DNA from: Trichomonas vaginalis G3
Lineage: Eukaryota > Parabasalia > Trichomonadida > Trichomonadidae
Assembly (NCBI RefSeq): GCF_026262505.1
Contig: NC_067205.1
Coordinates: 14,074,001-14,138,000 of the forward strand
Length of the DNA: 64,000 bases
Reading direction: 5' to 3'
The notes beneath the pieces were generated by a model. The model was not told the origin of the DNA. It searched no databases and saw nothing but the letters and a program-made list of their open reading frames with translations. Each line of letters starts with the position of its first letter. Within the stretch, counting starts at the first letter, position 1. The position numbers and the translations under genes are program-made. Positions 10,915 to 21,565 of this stretch are shown one piece after another.

Positions 10915-11856
10915 ATGATTTCAACAATCGGCACAACAACAATTCAAACAACTACAGCACCAAACTCGTTAGTCATGAATCCTACGTCAATGTTGATAGA
11001 GATGAAAAGCTTTATTCCTTCTTCATATACTTTTGAAACAGAAATCCAGAAGATAAAGCAAGAACTTTTAACAAGTAATTTAGACTGTAGTGTGAAAGAT
11101 GAAACAAATGAACAGTATCTTTATGACATGCAGGACATTATTGACCATTTACCCAAATTGCCTGAAATTCAGCAGCAAAAACTAACTATTCCTGAATTCG
11201 ACGAAATTGAAGTCAAAGCAACTGACTCAGTAGAAATTAAGAAATTCATACGTAAAGTAAATTATGAATTCCTTGGTTTTCATTGCAACCATAAAGTTAT
11301 GGACAAAGATTGCGACATGGTATATAAAAACATCTCTGACCTTTACAAATCCGAAGAATTTAAGACATACGATAACTTTGTTTCATTAGTTGCAAAATGT
11401 GTTTGGAAAATAAGAGATAAAGACAGAAGAGGTAAGGTATGGAACGAACAAATAAGACCCGCTATGTTTGAGTTAAAGAAAACCATTGACGCCTTGGTTG
11501 TTCTAGCTGGTTTTATTTCAATATATAACGCAAAAATGAATCCGCAATGTTCAAAATGTAAGGCAGCAATAAGAAAATATAACTACTCAGTCAAAGAGAT
11601 AGAAAGAATGCGAAACGACTATGCAGACTTAAAGAAAGAAGTAGAAAAGCCAGCAGAAGATAAAATGGATATGTTGACATTTCTGAACAAAAACTATCCA
11701 ACTGCAGAAGATTTCCTTCTGTTTGACGTCAAGAAGAAATATAAAGAGACTTTCGGCATGATTAAAACATTCGATGTACTAAAAGAAGAAATTGAAGCTA
11801 CGAAATTGTTTAGGATTTCAAATATACATCGTACAATTCATGTAAAACGCTTGTGA
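10915..11856 (+). CDS. Maverick protein of unknown function, helical
   Basis: About 313 residues, taking the ATG at 10915 after the conserved leader. An alternative start at 10843 adds a hydrophobic stretch that could be a signal sequence. The protein is rich in Lys, Glu and Asp, with long predicted helices, and has a CSKC motif near residue 220 followed by a probable coiled coil. It shares its leader and flanking palindromes with the two KilA-N-type genes downstream, so it probably belongs to the same transcriptional class. No function was recognised. Confidence 0.6.
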   Translation: MISTIGTTTIQTTTAPNSLVMNPTSMLIEMKSFIPSSYTFETEIQKIKQELLTSNLDCSVKDETNEQYLYDMQDIIDHLPKLPEIQQQKLTIPEFDEIEVKATDSVEIKKFIRKVNYEFLGFHCNHKVMDKDCDMVYKNISDLYKSEEFKTYDNFVSLVAKCVWKIRDKDRRGKVWNEQIRPAMFELKKTIDALVVLAGFISIYNAKMNPQCSKCKAAIRKYNYSVKEIERMRNDYADLKKEVEKPAEDKMDMLTFLNKNYPTAEDFLLFDVKKKYKETFGMIKTFDVLKEEIEATKLFRISNIHRTIHVKRL

Positions 11857-11927
11857 AAAAGAGGTGAAAAATTAGGTGAAAAATTAGGTGAAAAAAAAGG
11901 TGAGATCTCACCTCTTCACCTAAAAAT
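11857..11927. promoter_or_regulatory. Recurring palindrome, copy 2, with upstream AGGTGAAAAATT repeats
   Basis: Three direct repeats of AGGTGAAAAA(TT) lead into a perfect 16-base palindrome AGGTGAGATCTCACCT at 11898-11913 and then CTTCACCT. It lies between the stop at 11856 and the leader of the gene at 12034. Repeated half sites beside a perfect dyad are typical of a protein-binding site. Confidence 0.7.
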
Positions 11928-12033
11928 TATTTTTATTGAATTCAGCACAAAAATAATGAATTTTCATTAGTTAGAAAAATAACGCTAATTTTATTTTTAT
12001 TTATTTTTTTTTATTTTGTATGTAAAGACAGTA

Positions 12034-12645
12034 ATGACAAACATTGAGTTTGAAACAGTTAGAAAGATAGACAATGACACCAAAGTGGTTAGAATAGGTG
12101 ATTTAAACGTAAGATACTCAAAGAAATACAACAAATATTCTTTGTCAGACATTATATCTCCATCTGGAAAGAAAACAAACGACTGGGTTAGAAATGCTTC
12201 AACTCAGAAAATTTTGACAAGAAATCCCGAGCTTATGATATCAGTAGCATTTCATGGAACAAGAGCATATCTCATTGACAAAAGTCTTATACCAATAGTT
12301 TTGTTATGGTTAGACCCAGTTGTTGGATATAACTTCATAACATATGGTTCATTCGACTCAGAACGTTGCAGTGAAGGCTTACTTTACATCGTTCAGAAAC
12401 CGAAAGACTTCAATACAAAGAGATATAAGATAGGAAGAACATATAATATAACTCAAAGATATGACAGTACAGTCAATAGAGTCAAGGTTGTGTTCGTTAA
12501 TGATATGAGAGCTGCTGAAACAGAACTGCTTGAAGTTTTTGAGAAAATGTATGGTGCTCCCATGAAAGGTAAAGAAACGTTTGAAGTAGATGAGATAGAT
12601 AAAGCTATAAAATTATTTGACGAAGTTGCTGAAAAATACATGTAA
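12034..12645 (+). CDS. KilA-N-like protein with T5orf172/GIY-YIG-like C-terminus
   Basis: About 203 residues, taking the ATG at 12034 because the conserved leader ends there and upstream codons lack an ATG. Residues about 1-110 (VRYSKKYNKYSLSDIIS, NDWVRNASTQKILTR, FHGTRAYLIDKSLIPIVLLWLDP) match the layout of a KilA-N DNA-binding domain. Residues about 120-200 (LLYIVQKPKDF, RYKIGRTYNITQRYDST, AAETELLEVFEKMYG, GKETFEVD) match the T5orf172/GIY-YIG-like domain often fused to KilA-N in large DNA viruses. The likely role is a DNA-binding regulator or nuclease-like factor. Confidence 0.75.
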   Translation: MTNIEFETVRKIDNDTKVVRIGDLNVRYSKKYNKYSLSDIISPSGKKTNDWVRNASTQKILTRNPELMISVAFHGTRAYLIDKSLIPIVLLWLDPVVGYNFITYGSFDSERCSEGLLYIVQKPKDFNTKRYKIGRTYNITQRYDSTVNRVKVVFVNDMRAAETELLEVFEKMYGAPMKGKETFEVDEIDKAIKLFDEVAEKYM

Positions 12646-12677
12646 GGCGTTTATTTTTGGTCTTTTGTGAAAGTCAG

Positions 12678-12734
12678 AAAATAAAGTTAGTTTTATTTTT
12701 ATTTATTTTTTTTATTTTGTATGTAAAGACAGTA
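12678..12734 (+). promoter_or_regulatory. Conserved T-rich leader, copy 3
   Basis: The same block as at 10862 and 11976, ending TTTTGTATGTAAAGACAGTA immediately before the ATG at 12735. The copy before 12034 (11976-12033) also ends GTATGTAAAGACAGTA, so the last 16 bases before the start codon are identical between two neighbouring genes. Confidence 0.65.
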
Positions 12735-13562
12735 ATGTCAACATCAGAGAACACAACAACTGCTATCGTTCATGAAGCCATAAATGAAGAATATGAATAC
12801 ATACAATATAACAAACAACTTCGCCTCATTCGTTCAGTCAAAGATGACATGTACCAAATGCAAAGTATAATGAATGCTCTTCGTTCTACAAAGCAAGCAT
12901 ATCATTGGTTTGAAAACCAACAGACAAAAGAACTTTTAGAAGAATTTCCTCATATGATTGCTTCCCTCGGAAAACCGAGAGAAGAGATTCCGTATGAAAA
13001 TCGCAAGAATTTGGCACCTGGTTTGAAAGGATATTATGTTCATAGACTTTTAGTAAATGCTGTAGCAATGTGGGCTTCACCTCGTTATGCTTGTTATATT
13101 TTCATGATGTTAGATGAACTATATAAAGCAGAACGTGGAGAGATGGAAAAGAAACTTCAAGCAAAAGATGAAGTCATTGAATCCAAAGACAAAAGCATAC
13201 AGAAAAGAATACCACGTTCAGTACCAAAAGGAAAGGAAAAGAGTTATAAGTATATGATATATACTGAAGAGTTGGAGAAAGAAGAAGATAAAGATATGGT
13301 TATGTTGCATTTAGTCAGAAGAAACAACAAGAGCTTTTATGACCTTGCTAAGATTTACAAATCTGACAGAAACTGGTTCTATCGTGAAAACTTACCGATT
13401 TCAATGACACCGAATGAGCAAATAAAGGAAATTGTCAAAAGTACTCTTCCTCAAACACACTATGACATCAAAGGTTGCACAATACTTACATTCAAAGAAG
13501 ACTTAACATTACTGAAAGAAAAGATAACAGAATATTTCGACATCTTCAAAGAGGAAGAATGA
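12735..13562 (+). CDS. KilA-N/MSV199-type regulator family protein
   Basis: 275 residues from the ATG at 12735 (MSTSENTTT). Residues about 75-110 (GLKGYYVHRLLVNAVAMWASPRYACYI) match the signature of KilA-N/MSV199-type domains, where a conserved WAS.....Y block ends the DNA-binding part. A charged coiled segment follows (about 120-150), then a conserved C-terminal domain with HLVRRNNKSFYDLAKIYKSD. A close paralogue with the same order lies at 63149-63973 in the other element. The likely role is a virus-type DNA-binding regulator. It is followed within 60 bases by palindrome copy 3. Confidence 0.75.
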   Translation: MSTSENTTTAIVHEAINEEYEYIQYNKQLRLIRSVKDDMYQMQSIMNALRSTKQAYHWFENQQTKELLEEFPHMIASLGKPREEIPYENRKNLAPGLKGYYVHRLLVNAVAMWASPRYACYIFMMLDELYKAERGEMEKKLQAKDEVIESKDKSIQKRIPRSVPKGKEKSYKYMIYTEELEKEEDKDMVMLHLVRRNNKSFYDLAKIYKSDRNWFYRENLPISMTPNEQIKEIVKSTLPQTHYDIKGCTILTFKEDLTLLKEKITEYFDIFKEEE

Positions 13563-13928
13563 AGTCACGGCAACATTAACGAAGAAGTCACGACAACATT
13601 AACGAAAAGAGAATGAGGTGAAAAAACGGGTGAGATCTCACCTCTTCACCTAAAATATATTTTTGTGCTATATTTACACTCATTTACGAAGAAGTCATGA
13701 ATCCTACGTCAATTATGTTCGACACTGATAACATTAACGATAACATTAACGATAACATAAACGATAACATTAACGATAACATAAACGATAACATTCATTT
13801 TTGCATTAATCCTGCTGTGTTGTCAAAATGTCATGTTGTCATCATTTTTAAAAGAAGTTAATTAACCTGGTGACATGGTGACGTGGTGACATGGTGACAC
13901 CCTCAGTTCTTCAAAAATATATTTTTGC
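13563..13928. repeat. Intergenic repeat tract with palindrome copy 3
   Basis: No gene is seen here. Palindrome copy 3 (GGTGAGATCTCACC) is at 13629-13642, inside a larger GAGGTGAAAAA...CTTCACCT dyad. At about 13727-13793 there are roughly six tandem units of GATAACATTAAC and GATAACATAAAC. At 13868-13901 a GTGACATGG/GTGACGTGG unit repeats about four times. Similar ATTAACGAAGAAGTCACG words occur at 13563-13610. The tract separates the regulator genes from the polymerase half and may be a former element end, a replication or packaging region, or a simple minisatellite. Confidence 0.7.
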
Positions 13929-14402
13929 TTAAATAACTTCAGGGTCTATTTCTTCAACCATTTCACTTCCTTCGTCAATGTCAATAGAAGCTTCTTCAAC
14001 CTTTGGTAAGAATTTCTGTATGACATCTTTGTTCGTTATTGTCTTCAGAGATGAAGGATAATATTTCACATTTGTTTCACCCTTCTTATATTCTTTCTGT
14101 TCGGAAAGATTCATAGCAATATTGAAGAAGTCAATGTTAGAGTTCTTTATGACAGTATAATGAGTATCTTTGACATTCACGAAGAAACTCTTTTGTTTCA
14201 AAACTACTGCTAACTCTTGTGAAGTATAACGTTTGCGGTCAATGACGATAGCTAATGGTCTGACATACTGACCAAACTTAGATTCTTTCACAAACTTCTT
14301 GTTAAAGATAACATTAACATTTGAAGCATTATTGAACTCATTCTTGATGGCAGTAGCGAGAGCATTGTATGAAAAGAACTTGCAATCTTGCATGTGTTTC
14401 AT
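13929..14402 (-). CDS. Maverick protein of unknown function (157 aa)
   Basis: A whole frame beginning MKHMQDCKFFSYNALATAI. It is mixed alpha/beta, with a KRYTSQELAVVLKQKSFF segment and an acidic C-terminal tail (DIDEGSEMVEEIDPEVI). It is divergent from the polymerase region with about 90 bp of T/A-rich sequence between the two starts, so they may share a promoter. No family was recognised. Confidence 0.55.
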   Translation of the reverse strand: MKHMQDCKFFSYNALATAIKNEFNNASNVNVIFNKKFVKESKFGQYVRPLAIVIDRKRYTSQELAVVLKQKSFFVNVKDTHYTVIKNSNIDFFNIAMNLSEQKEYKKGETNVKYYPSSLKTITNKDVIQKFLPKVEEASIDIDEGSEMVEEIDPEVI

Positions 14403-14491
14403 TAAAATAAAAATATTAAATTATTTTGAAAAATAACTTAAAAAATCTAATCTAATTTTTTCAAAAAATATTTTTTTATTTCCTACTAAAG

Positions 14492-17400
14492 ATGTATCGG
14501 AAGTTGTCTAAGTTAGAACACTCGGAAATAAAACAACTTCTTACAGAAGCTAACATAGATGTTGCAAAGCATTACGCAACAAACAAAAAAGCACTCGCTG
14601 ACTTCATTAAAGACTATAATGGTGCAATAAGTTATGATAGAATTCATGAGTTCATAAAGCCGCAACGCGGCGAGGACGAAGTCCATGCAAGAGCATTTCC
14701 TTTAAATGACGTTGCTATTGACTTATATCATAGACGTTCAGTACCTCATGAAGTAAGAAGAGAAATGTTTGACATAACAAATGCAAACGTTGGTGAAACA
14801 AGAAGAAGAGACGACACACTGAAACAACAGAGAAGAGAGATGTTTAAAAGTGCTATAGAACAAGTTCGCAAAGCTAACGATGTCATTCGTTCCATTGACG
14901 ACAAACCAAAAGAAGGTGAGAGATGGTTAAAGAAAGATGAAGAGAATAGGAAGAGAAATGTGAAGTCAGGCAATAGACTCATTGACTTTAACATCGAAGC
15001 TTTAGATGAACCAAACAGAGACTACTTACACAAACATTTCGGTAAGGTTTTCATGAGACTCTTAGAGAAGATTAAAATAAACTCACAACAGAGATGGATG
15101 ATATGTTATAAACTTGGTGGAAAGTATGAATGTTCTACGTTAAACCTCAATAATATTGGAACATTACTACATCAGCTCTTGAAGGAGAACTTTATATCAG
15201 AGATAGAAGCAAATGCTGCAGGTATTGTTGAAATGCACTATGACTTCTTCTTGACAAACATAAAGAATCTTACCGAAATAAAGATGTATGATTTAACTGA
15301 ATATGAAGGCTTAACGATGTCAGATGTAAAGAAAGGCAAACCAAAAAAGAGACCATATAGAGATGAAAGCACACTGACAGAAAGACAGAAAGATTATTGA
15401 ACAGACTTAAACAAACAGGAGATAAACAACATATATGACTTCTGGAATGAAATCCTTGGTGAAAAGAAGTTTTATAAGAAGAGAAGCGGTCAGTTCTGGA
15501 AGTATCTTTGCACATTACCTATAAATCTTGAACGCTACCAAATCTTCAATGAACTGAACAAAAGAACTGCAACACTTATGACAGAAGACAATTGTTTCGT
15601 TTATGCTTGCATTCAGGCTGGAGTAAATGAAGAAACTATTGACCACATGAGAGAAGTCATTCGTGTTAGAGACTTTCCTCAAAGTAAAGTACAAGAAATT
15701 TCTGACGCAACAGGTATAGCATTTAATGTTACCATTGGTTATTTCAATGACTCAAGACATAATGAAATAAAGAGATACATACCAAAAGAATGTAAAACTG
15801 TTCGAACTATTGACTTACTTCTTGTTGAAGACCACTACATGCAGAATGAAAGACTTCCAATGACAACATATTTCATTCGCAACTATATAGAAATCTTGAA
15901 GGAGTGTGGTGGAATGAACATTGAGAAACAAATGAAGATTTATACAAAGAGAGAGAACAAATATGTAGTTCGCATGGATAGAACTACACCGTTATGGGAT
16001 GTTATGAAAACATTGTGGGAGTGCAAATATTTCGAACCTATTTCTTATGGAGAACTTTTCACATATACGACTGACTTATATAAACAGAACCTTGCACCAT
16101 TTAAAGATTTGACATATGCTCCAAAGTATTGTGTACAACTGAAGAAGAAAGCCGAGTCAAAAGAAGTAAATAAAAATAAGTGCAAGTTCATTCCTGAGCA
16201 CGTTTTCTTTGCTGACTTTGAGTGCAGTACCGATGGCTTTCATAAAGCTTTTAACATATGTTATGACAGTGAAGATGGTTCAGTGAGTGAAAGCATTTGG
16301 GGTCAGACCTGTGCAACAGAATTTTTGGAGCGACTTCCTGACAAGAGTTTAATATATTTCCATAACCTCAGCTATGATATAAACTTCATCTTAAGACACA
16401 TGACAGAAGTGAAAGGAACTCCCATCATTAAAGGTTCACGAACAATGCAAATAACTGGCTTATATAAAGGAAGGGCAATTATTATAAAAGACTCTTACAG
16501 TGTTATAAATAAGAAGCTTAAACTATTTCCTGCTATGTTTAACTTACAAACAGGACCGAAAGAAGTATTTCCATACAACTACTACAACAGTACTTTGTTA
16601 GCAAATGACAACAGAACTGGTGTCATTTCTGAAGCATGTAAGTTTATCCGGGATGCAGATACATTCATGAAAAACATAGATTCCATCAAAGGTTGCAGAA
16701 TAGATGAGAACCACTTCGACTTAGAAAAGTATAGCACATTTTATTGCAAACAAGATGTAAGAATTTTAAGAGAAGGTTTTGTTAAGTTCCGCAATGACAT
16801 ATTGAAAGAATTTGATTTAAACGTTTATGACTACGTTAGTATTTGTTCAATTGCTAACAAATTGTTTGAGAACAGAGTGTACTTCCCGAATGGAAATTTA
16901 TATGACCTCTCAAATAAACCAAGAGAATTTATTTCACGCTGTATTCAAGGTGGAAGATGTATGCTGTCAGATAACATTAAACAAAAGAGCGAAAAGAAAC
17001 TCATTGCTGACTTCGACGCTGTTTCATTATATCCATCAGCTATAGCAAGACTTTATACTTTAGAAGGTATTCCAAAGGTTATGAAGAAAGAAATGTTAAG
17101 CACAGAGTATCTCATGAGACATTTATTCGATGACGACCAAAAGGAACCCATTGGTGAAAAGTTTATGTCTGGCTTCTTTGTTCTCATTAAGATAACAGAG
17201 ATTGGAATACATAGACACTTTCCTTTAATAGTTTGTGACCCTGAACTAAATCCAGAACTTAACGTTCCCAGAAGTTCAAACACTTGCTGTTTAATGTATG
17301 TTGACCATATAACATTACAAGACCTCATAAAATATCAAGGTGTCAAATGTGAAGTGTTGCAAGGATACTATTACGATGGAAACAGAGATATTAGAATAAG

Positions 17401-18269
17401 AGATGAAGTAAAGAAGTTGTTTGAGTTAAGGTTAAAGTATAAGAAAGAAGGAAATCCTTTGCAAGAAAATATAAAGCTCATTCTGAACAGTATTTATGGC
17501 AAAACTATTCTATCTCCTATTGAGTCAAAAATAACCATAGTAAATGACAAAGATGCTATAAGATATGCCATCAGAAACTACAACCATATAGTGAAGTTCG
17601 AAGGTTTGGATGGTTCAGATAAAACTATTTTCAAGCTAACGAAAAGCATTTGCAGACACTTTAACTTCTGTCCACTTGGTGTTAACATTCTGTCTATGTC
17701 GAAGAGAATAATGTGTGAAGTATTCTGTACTGCTGAGGACTTAGGAATGGACATCTTTTATAGCGATACGGACAGTATGCATCTCTACAATGAAGATATC
17801 CCTCGTTTAGCTGAAGAGTTTGAGAAACGTTATGGAAGAGTTCTCATTGGTAAAAACCTTGGTCAATTTCATAGCGACTTTGCAGAAATCACAAAGAAAA
17901 CAAAGTTTAGCATACAAGTCAATATTTTGTGGAAAGAAGACTTACATAGACTTACTCACGAATGATTTAAATGAAGTTGCATTTCACTGCAGAATGAAAG
18001 GCGTGAAGCAAGATGTTATTGCTTTAACCGCTAATGAAATGTTTCCTGACTCTGTTCAGTGTTTCTATGATGAAGATAAAGGTTTAATGGTTCCGCAAGG
18101 AACATATGACAAAGACTCTGAGTTCAGTTTAATGAAATTATACAAAGCACTTTATGACGGTCAAGAGATTGGATTTGACTTATGTAAGTCATGTCAACCT
18201 TGCTTTGAAGAGAAGTTTAACTTCTCAATAACGACTAAAACAAGCTTTATTCGTAAGTTGAAGTTCTGA
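14492..18269 (+). pseudogene. Protein-primed family B DNA polymerase region, broken
   Basis: This is the Maverick polymerase. The long frame 15578-17965 carries the family marks in order: exonuclease I FADFEC (about residue 212), exonuclease II FHNLSYDINF (about 262), exonuclease III FYCKQDVRIL (about 390), polymerase motif A DFDAVSLYPS (about 478), motif B LILNSIYGK (about 637) and motif C YSDTDS (about 728). The frame 14492-15400 upstream, helical and basic, is probably the N-terminal part. Frame 17820-18269 continues the C-terminus. The region looks nearly whole but has about two breaks. It would copy the element DNA with a protein primer. A much more damaged copy of the same region is at 1-3840. 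Confidence 0.85.
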
Positions 18270-18299
18270 GGTCATTTATTTTTGTCAGCAATGAGGTCA

Positions 18300-19186
18300 T
18301 TCGTGATAAAAATAAGCTAGCGAAGCCCATGGTCATTTACAATACTGCGATGGTAGAGTTTAAGAGTTGTGCTTCAATGTAGAGACAGTCCTTATGGTCT
18401 GGAGGTAAGAACACTGGGCAGTTATGGTCATGAGTGGAGAACATGTCTATCCAAAACTCACGATTGAAGCCAGTTAATTTATAGTATTTAGGGTTAGGAA
18501 GTGGTGAAGTTCTTGTATGACCAATGAACTCATTTTCAACTCCCTTACTTAAGTTTGAATATAATATAGCTTGCTTTCTATCCCAAATGCCTGTGTTACA
18601 ATCTTTGAAAATTCATTTTTCCTCGGAAGCATTGCATCATAATTGAAAACATTCTTGAAATCATCACTTGGTTCAGAGATTTGAAATCTTATACGTAATG
18701 GATTTTTTTCTTTTTAGCGACTTCATTGAATGGTGAGAATACAACAAATTGACAGTCATGTGTTCCATCATTTTCATTAAATTCATAATGAAAGTCTATA
18801 AGTTGTGGCTGACTACCTTCTTCTTTCAGTTGTGCAAGAAACTCACGTAAAGGCTGTAAAGTTTGTACTTCAATGTTGAACTTTTTCTCGAACATCTCAT
18901 TAAATGAAATCATACATTGCAATGTTGTATCGTCTTTAAAGTATTTGTATATGTGAATGTTTTGGGCGCTTAAAGACTGTTCGTCATTTTCTATCTCGAC
19001 TTGAAGTATAAAGTCAACCTTTCTGAAAGCACGTGTTATATACATAGATGTTATGCCAATGTACTTCTCTTCATTTATGTTCACAATCCAGTCTGTTGGA
19101 AACTTAAACGTTACTCTGTTCCCCTTTATTTTGACGTCAGGGTTTTCACTACTGAACGCAACAGATAAAGGTATTTGTCTATACAT
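18300..19186 (-). CDS. Maverick structural protein candidate, broken C-terminal part
   Basis: The clear frame is 18689-19186 (165 residues, MYRQIPLSVAFSSENPD start), beta-rich with alternating hydrophobics. Coding-like sequence continues toward 18300 in another frame, so the gene looks broken once. The beginning (KIKGNRVTFKFPTDWIVNINEEKYIGITSMYI) has the feel of the minor-capsid/penton N-terminal jelly-roll strand, but I cannot assign it firmly. It is tail-to-tail with the polymerase and overlaps the next gene's end by about 8 bases. Confidence 0.4.
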
Positions 19187-19457
19187 TTAATTCGGATAAA
19201 AATAAACCATTTACTTTCTTCTTCTTTAGCTTTTCAGCTTCTTCTCTAGCTTTCTTCGCCAGCAAACGTGGGTTCTTTTGTCTTCCAGCAGCTAATGCAG
19301 CAAGTTGTTTTTCACTAAGTTTTCTCTTTGGTCTCTCTGGCTTTTGTTCTTGTTTTTGTTCCTTCAGTTCGGATAAAATTTGCTCACGAATTTCTTTCTT
19401 CAATGCTTCAACATCTATGACCCCTTGGGTCTTGTCCGTAGGGCTTGTCTGAGTCAT
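19179..19457 (-). CDS. Small highly basic protein
   Basis: About 92 residues from the ATG at 19457. The N-terminal half is an acidic/amphipathic helix (VEALKKEIREQILSELKEQ). The middle and C-terminal parts are very rich in Lys and Arg (RPKRKLSEKQLAALAAGRQK and onward). A small basic, Ala-rich protein in a capsid gene cluster could condense DNA in the particle, but this is an inference from composition. It overlaps the 3' neighbour by a few bases and is divergent from the gene at 19503. Confidence 0.5.
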   Translation of the reverse strand: MTQTSPTDKTQGVIDVEALKKEIREQILSELKEQKQEQKPERPKRKLSEKQLAALAAGRQKNPRLLAKKAREEAEKLKKKKVNGLFLSELNV

Positions 19458-19502
19458 TTGACTGCAGATAAAAAACAAAATTAAAACTTTAACCGATGTA
19501 AA

Positions 19503-19934
19503 ATGAGCTTGTCAAAATCAGAGCGAGAGTCTATTATATTAAATGACGCAAGAGGAATACAACATCCTTTCTATTACGTAAGTCAGAGTAAAGATGGTAA
19601 AATATACGTAAGAAAAAGAAAGGTTCCATTAGCGAATGCAGAAAGCGACAACATTAAGGTGTATGGCAAGGGTGAAGTCCACGAAGCCCATATAAAACCT
19701 TCTGTTCAAACTGAGCCAATAGAACCAGAAGAAAAGAAGCCAGATGTACTTTCAATAACGAACCAAGAGCTTATTGCAAAGTTCGTGAATTTCATTGAAA
19801 AACAAACCGAGTCAAAGAACCCTGACCCACCAGTGAAAGAAGTTGAGACAAAAGAGAATGTACAGTTCATTGAAAATGTCAAGAAACAACTTCCACCACG
19901 AATGCCAAGAAGAAGAGTGAGAATAATGAAGTAA
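19503..19934 (+). CDS. Maverick protein of unknown function (143 aa)
   Basis: A whole frame beginning MSLSKSERESIILNDARG. The first about 60 residues include YYVSQSKDGKIYVRKRKVPLA, similar in feel to the short HTMKDGRVQFRKIKQPL segment of the gene at 22044. A charged linker follows, then a basic C-terminal tail (PPRMPRRRVRIMK). It lies just upstream of the capsid gene with 27 bases between them. No family was recognised. Confidence 0.55.
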   Translation: MSLSKSERESIILNDARGIQHPFYYVSQSKDGKIYVRKRKVPLANAESDNIKVYGKGEVHEAHIKPSVQTEPIEPEEKKPDVLSITNQELIAKFVNFIEKQTESKNPDPPVKEVETKENVQFIENVKKQLPPRMPRRRVRIMK

Positions 19935-19961
19935 ATAGATATTTTTATCTGAAGTAAATAC

Positions 19962-21488
19962 ATGCAGAACGAACAGCTAAACGAATTTACTCCAGCAGAG
20001 CATATTCATCAGATTCGCTCATATTTCGATATCATAGACAATGCAGTTCAAATTGGTGACACTAATAGAAAATATTCTGACGCAAAGATTCCATCACAAC
20101 CTGGAACTGCTAAAGATAACACATGGGTAACATTCAATCTCTCACCTCCTGGTGAAAATATGTTGGACCTTTACAATACATTCATTACGTATAAAATGGA
20201 AGGTCAATTTATTGTAGATAAAGAAATTGGTTCAGGTTCCAATAAAACAAACCCACCAGGATTTTGGATTGGTTTCGATGACGCTTTCTATGCAGTTGCT
20301 GGATATCAAATCCTTGCAAATGGTCGTATCGTATATTCTCAAGACAACGCAAGAGAAGAAGCATATATAACTTCAAACTCACAAACTACCGAACAAATAA
20401 AGAAAGTAGATGTTTTCTCAAAGACTCGACATGAAGATGTATGGAGTCATTCGGGAACATGCAGAACAGGACAAATTGTTAGTGGTCCAATTACAGCAGG
20501 AAAATCATTTGATTTTAAGCTTCGTTTAAGAATTCCTGTTAGAAGATTCCTTCCATTAGAAGCTATTCGATTTATTCCAGCTTTTGCAGGAAACATTCAG
20601 CTTAAAGTAAAGTTCAGTAGCGACGCCTTACAATGCACATCTATATCTGTAAATGATATCATTGCTTTCAATCCAACTCTTAAAGTTGCATTTGCTTCAG
20701 ATTCAAATCCACCGACAAATAAATTTGTTCCATGGAATGAACCATTCACTATGATAACGAAGGCAGTAGAAGCTAGTGGAACAGTTACTATTACAACTGT
20801 AACCCAGCAACTATTTCGAACAAAGATGGATTTTAATGAATGTTTCATTCATCCAAAGTCATTCTCTTTAGACCCTAACATTTATACAGAACTTGTAGAA
20901 CATTATACAAACGAGGCTTTATGTTTTCCTGTTAAAGTTATGGATTGGATTCCTATGGACGGTTCATTCTCAAAGAATACAGATAGTTCAAGTGCAACAT
21001 TTACAGCAGCTTATACGCCTATTAATGTTAAAAGTATTTGGGCACTATTTAGAAAGAAAGACAACTATTATGTTAATTTTGAGAACCCTAAGTTTAAATA
21101 TCTTCAGCTTTCCATGGGAGCTTATGGAAATATGCCTGCAGAACCTGAAAAATCATATGGACCTGTATTTTATGAAATGGTTGCGAACGCTTGCAATACA
21201 AACAATGATATGATAGGATTTAATGAAGATGTTATGAGGTCATTGGTGGATGATGGTAGTGTGGAACATAAATGGGATAGCTATGACAACACACATTTCT
21301 TATGTGGTTTTCCAACAGAAGTGGACTTTTGCTTCCAGCAAGGTCAAACATCTACTGCTCCAATAACATACAAATTGTCTGTTAAAGGACCTATTGAACT
21401 AGCAACTGAAAATGTACCAAAGCCACTTATTGGATTTATGAGGGATTGTTGCTTTGCCATTCAGGTGCGTGCTAATGGAATCCCATAA
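19962..21488 (+). CDS. Major-capsid-like protein (double jelly-roll candidate)
   Basis: A 508-residue intact frame, the longest structural-type protein of this element after the fibre. The N-terminal segment PGENMLDLYNTFITYKMEG, a long beta-rich body, the block LRLRIPVRRFLPLEAIRFIPAFAGNIQLKVKF, and MDWIPMDGSF near residue 325 fit the layout of Polinton/adintovirus-type double jelly-roll major capsid proteins. The assignment rests on size, position in the cluster and strand pattern, not a search. The start is the ATG at 19962, after an ATTTTTATCTGAAGTAAATAC stretch whose ATTTTTATCT core recurs before another gene at 52289. The start of this gene is duplicated at about 5620-5775. Confidence 0.65.
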   Translation: MQNEQLNEFTPAEHIHQIRSYFDIIDNAVQIGDTNRKYSDAKIPSQPGTAKDNTWVTFNLSPPGENMLDLYNTFITYKMEGQFIVDKEIGSGSNKTNPPGFWIGFDDAFYAVAGYQILANGRIVYSQDNAREEAYITSNSQTTEQIKKVDVFSKTRHEDVWSHSGTCRTGQIVSGPITAGKSFDFKLRLRIPVRRFLPLEAIRFIPAFAGNIQLKVKFSSDALQCTSISVNDIIAFNPTLKVAFASDSNPPTNKFVPWNEPFTMITKAVEASGTVTITTVTQQLFRTKMDFNECFIHPKSFSLDPNIYTELVEHYTNEALCFPVKVMDWIPMDGSFSKNTDSSSATFTAAYTPINVKSIWALFRKKDNYYVNFENPKFKYLQLSMGAYGNMPAEPEKSYGPVFYEMVANACNTNNDMIGFNEDVMRSLVDDGSVEHKWDSYDNTHFLCGFPTEVDFCFQQGQTSTAPITYKLSVKGPIELATENVPKPLIGFMRDCCFAIQVRANGIP

Positions 21489-21565
21489 TAAGATTAGATG
21501 ACTATAACTTAGCTACGGACGACAGTGAGGAATAAAGGATGAACGTTTATTTTTAAAGCTTATAA

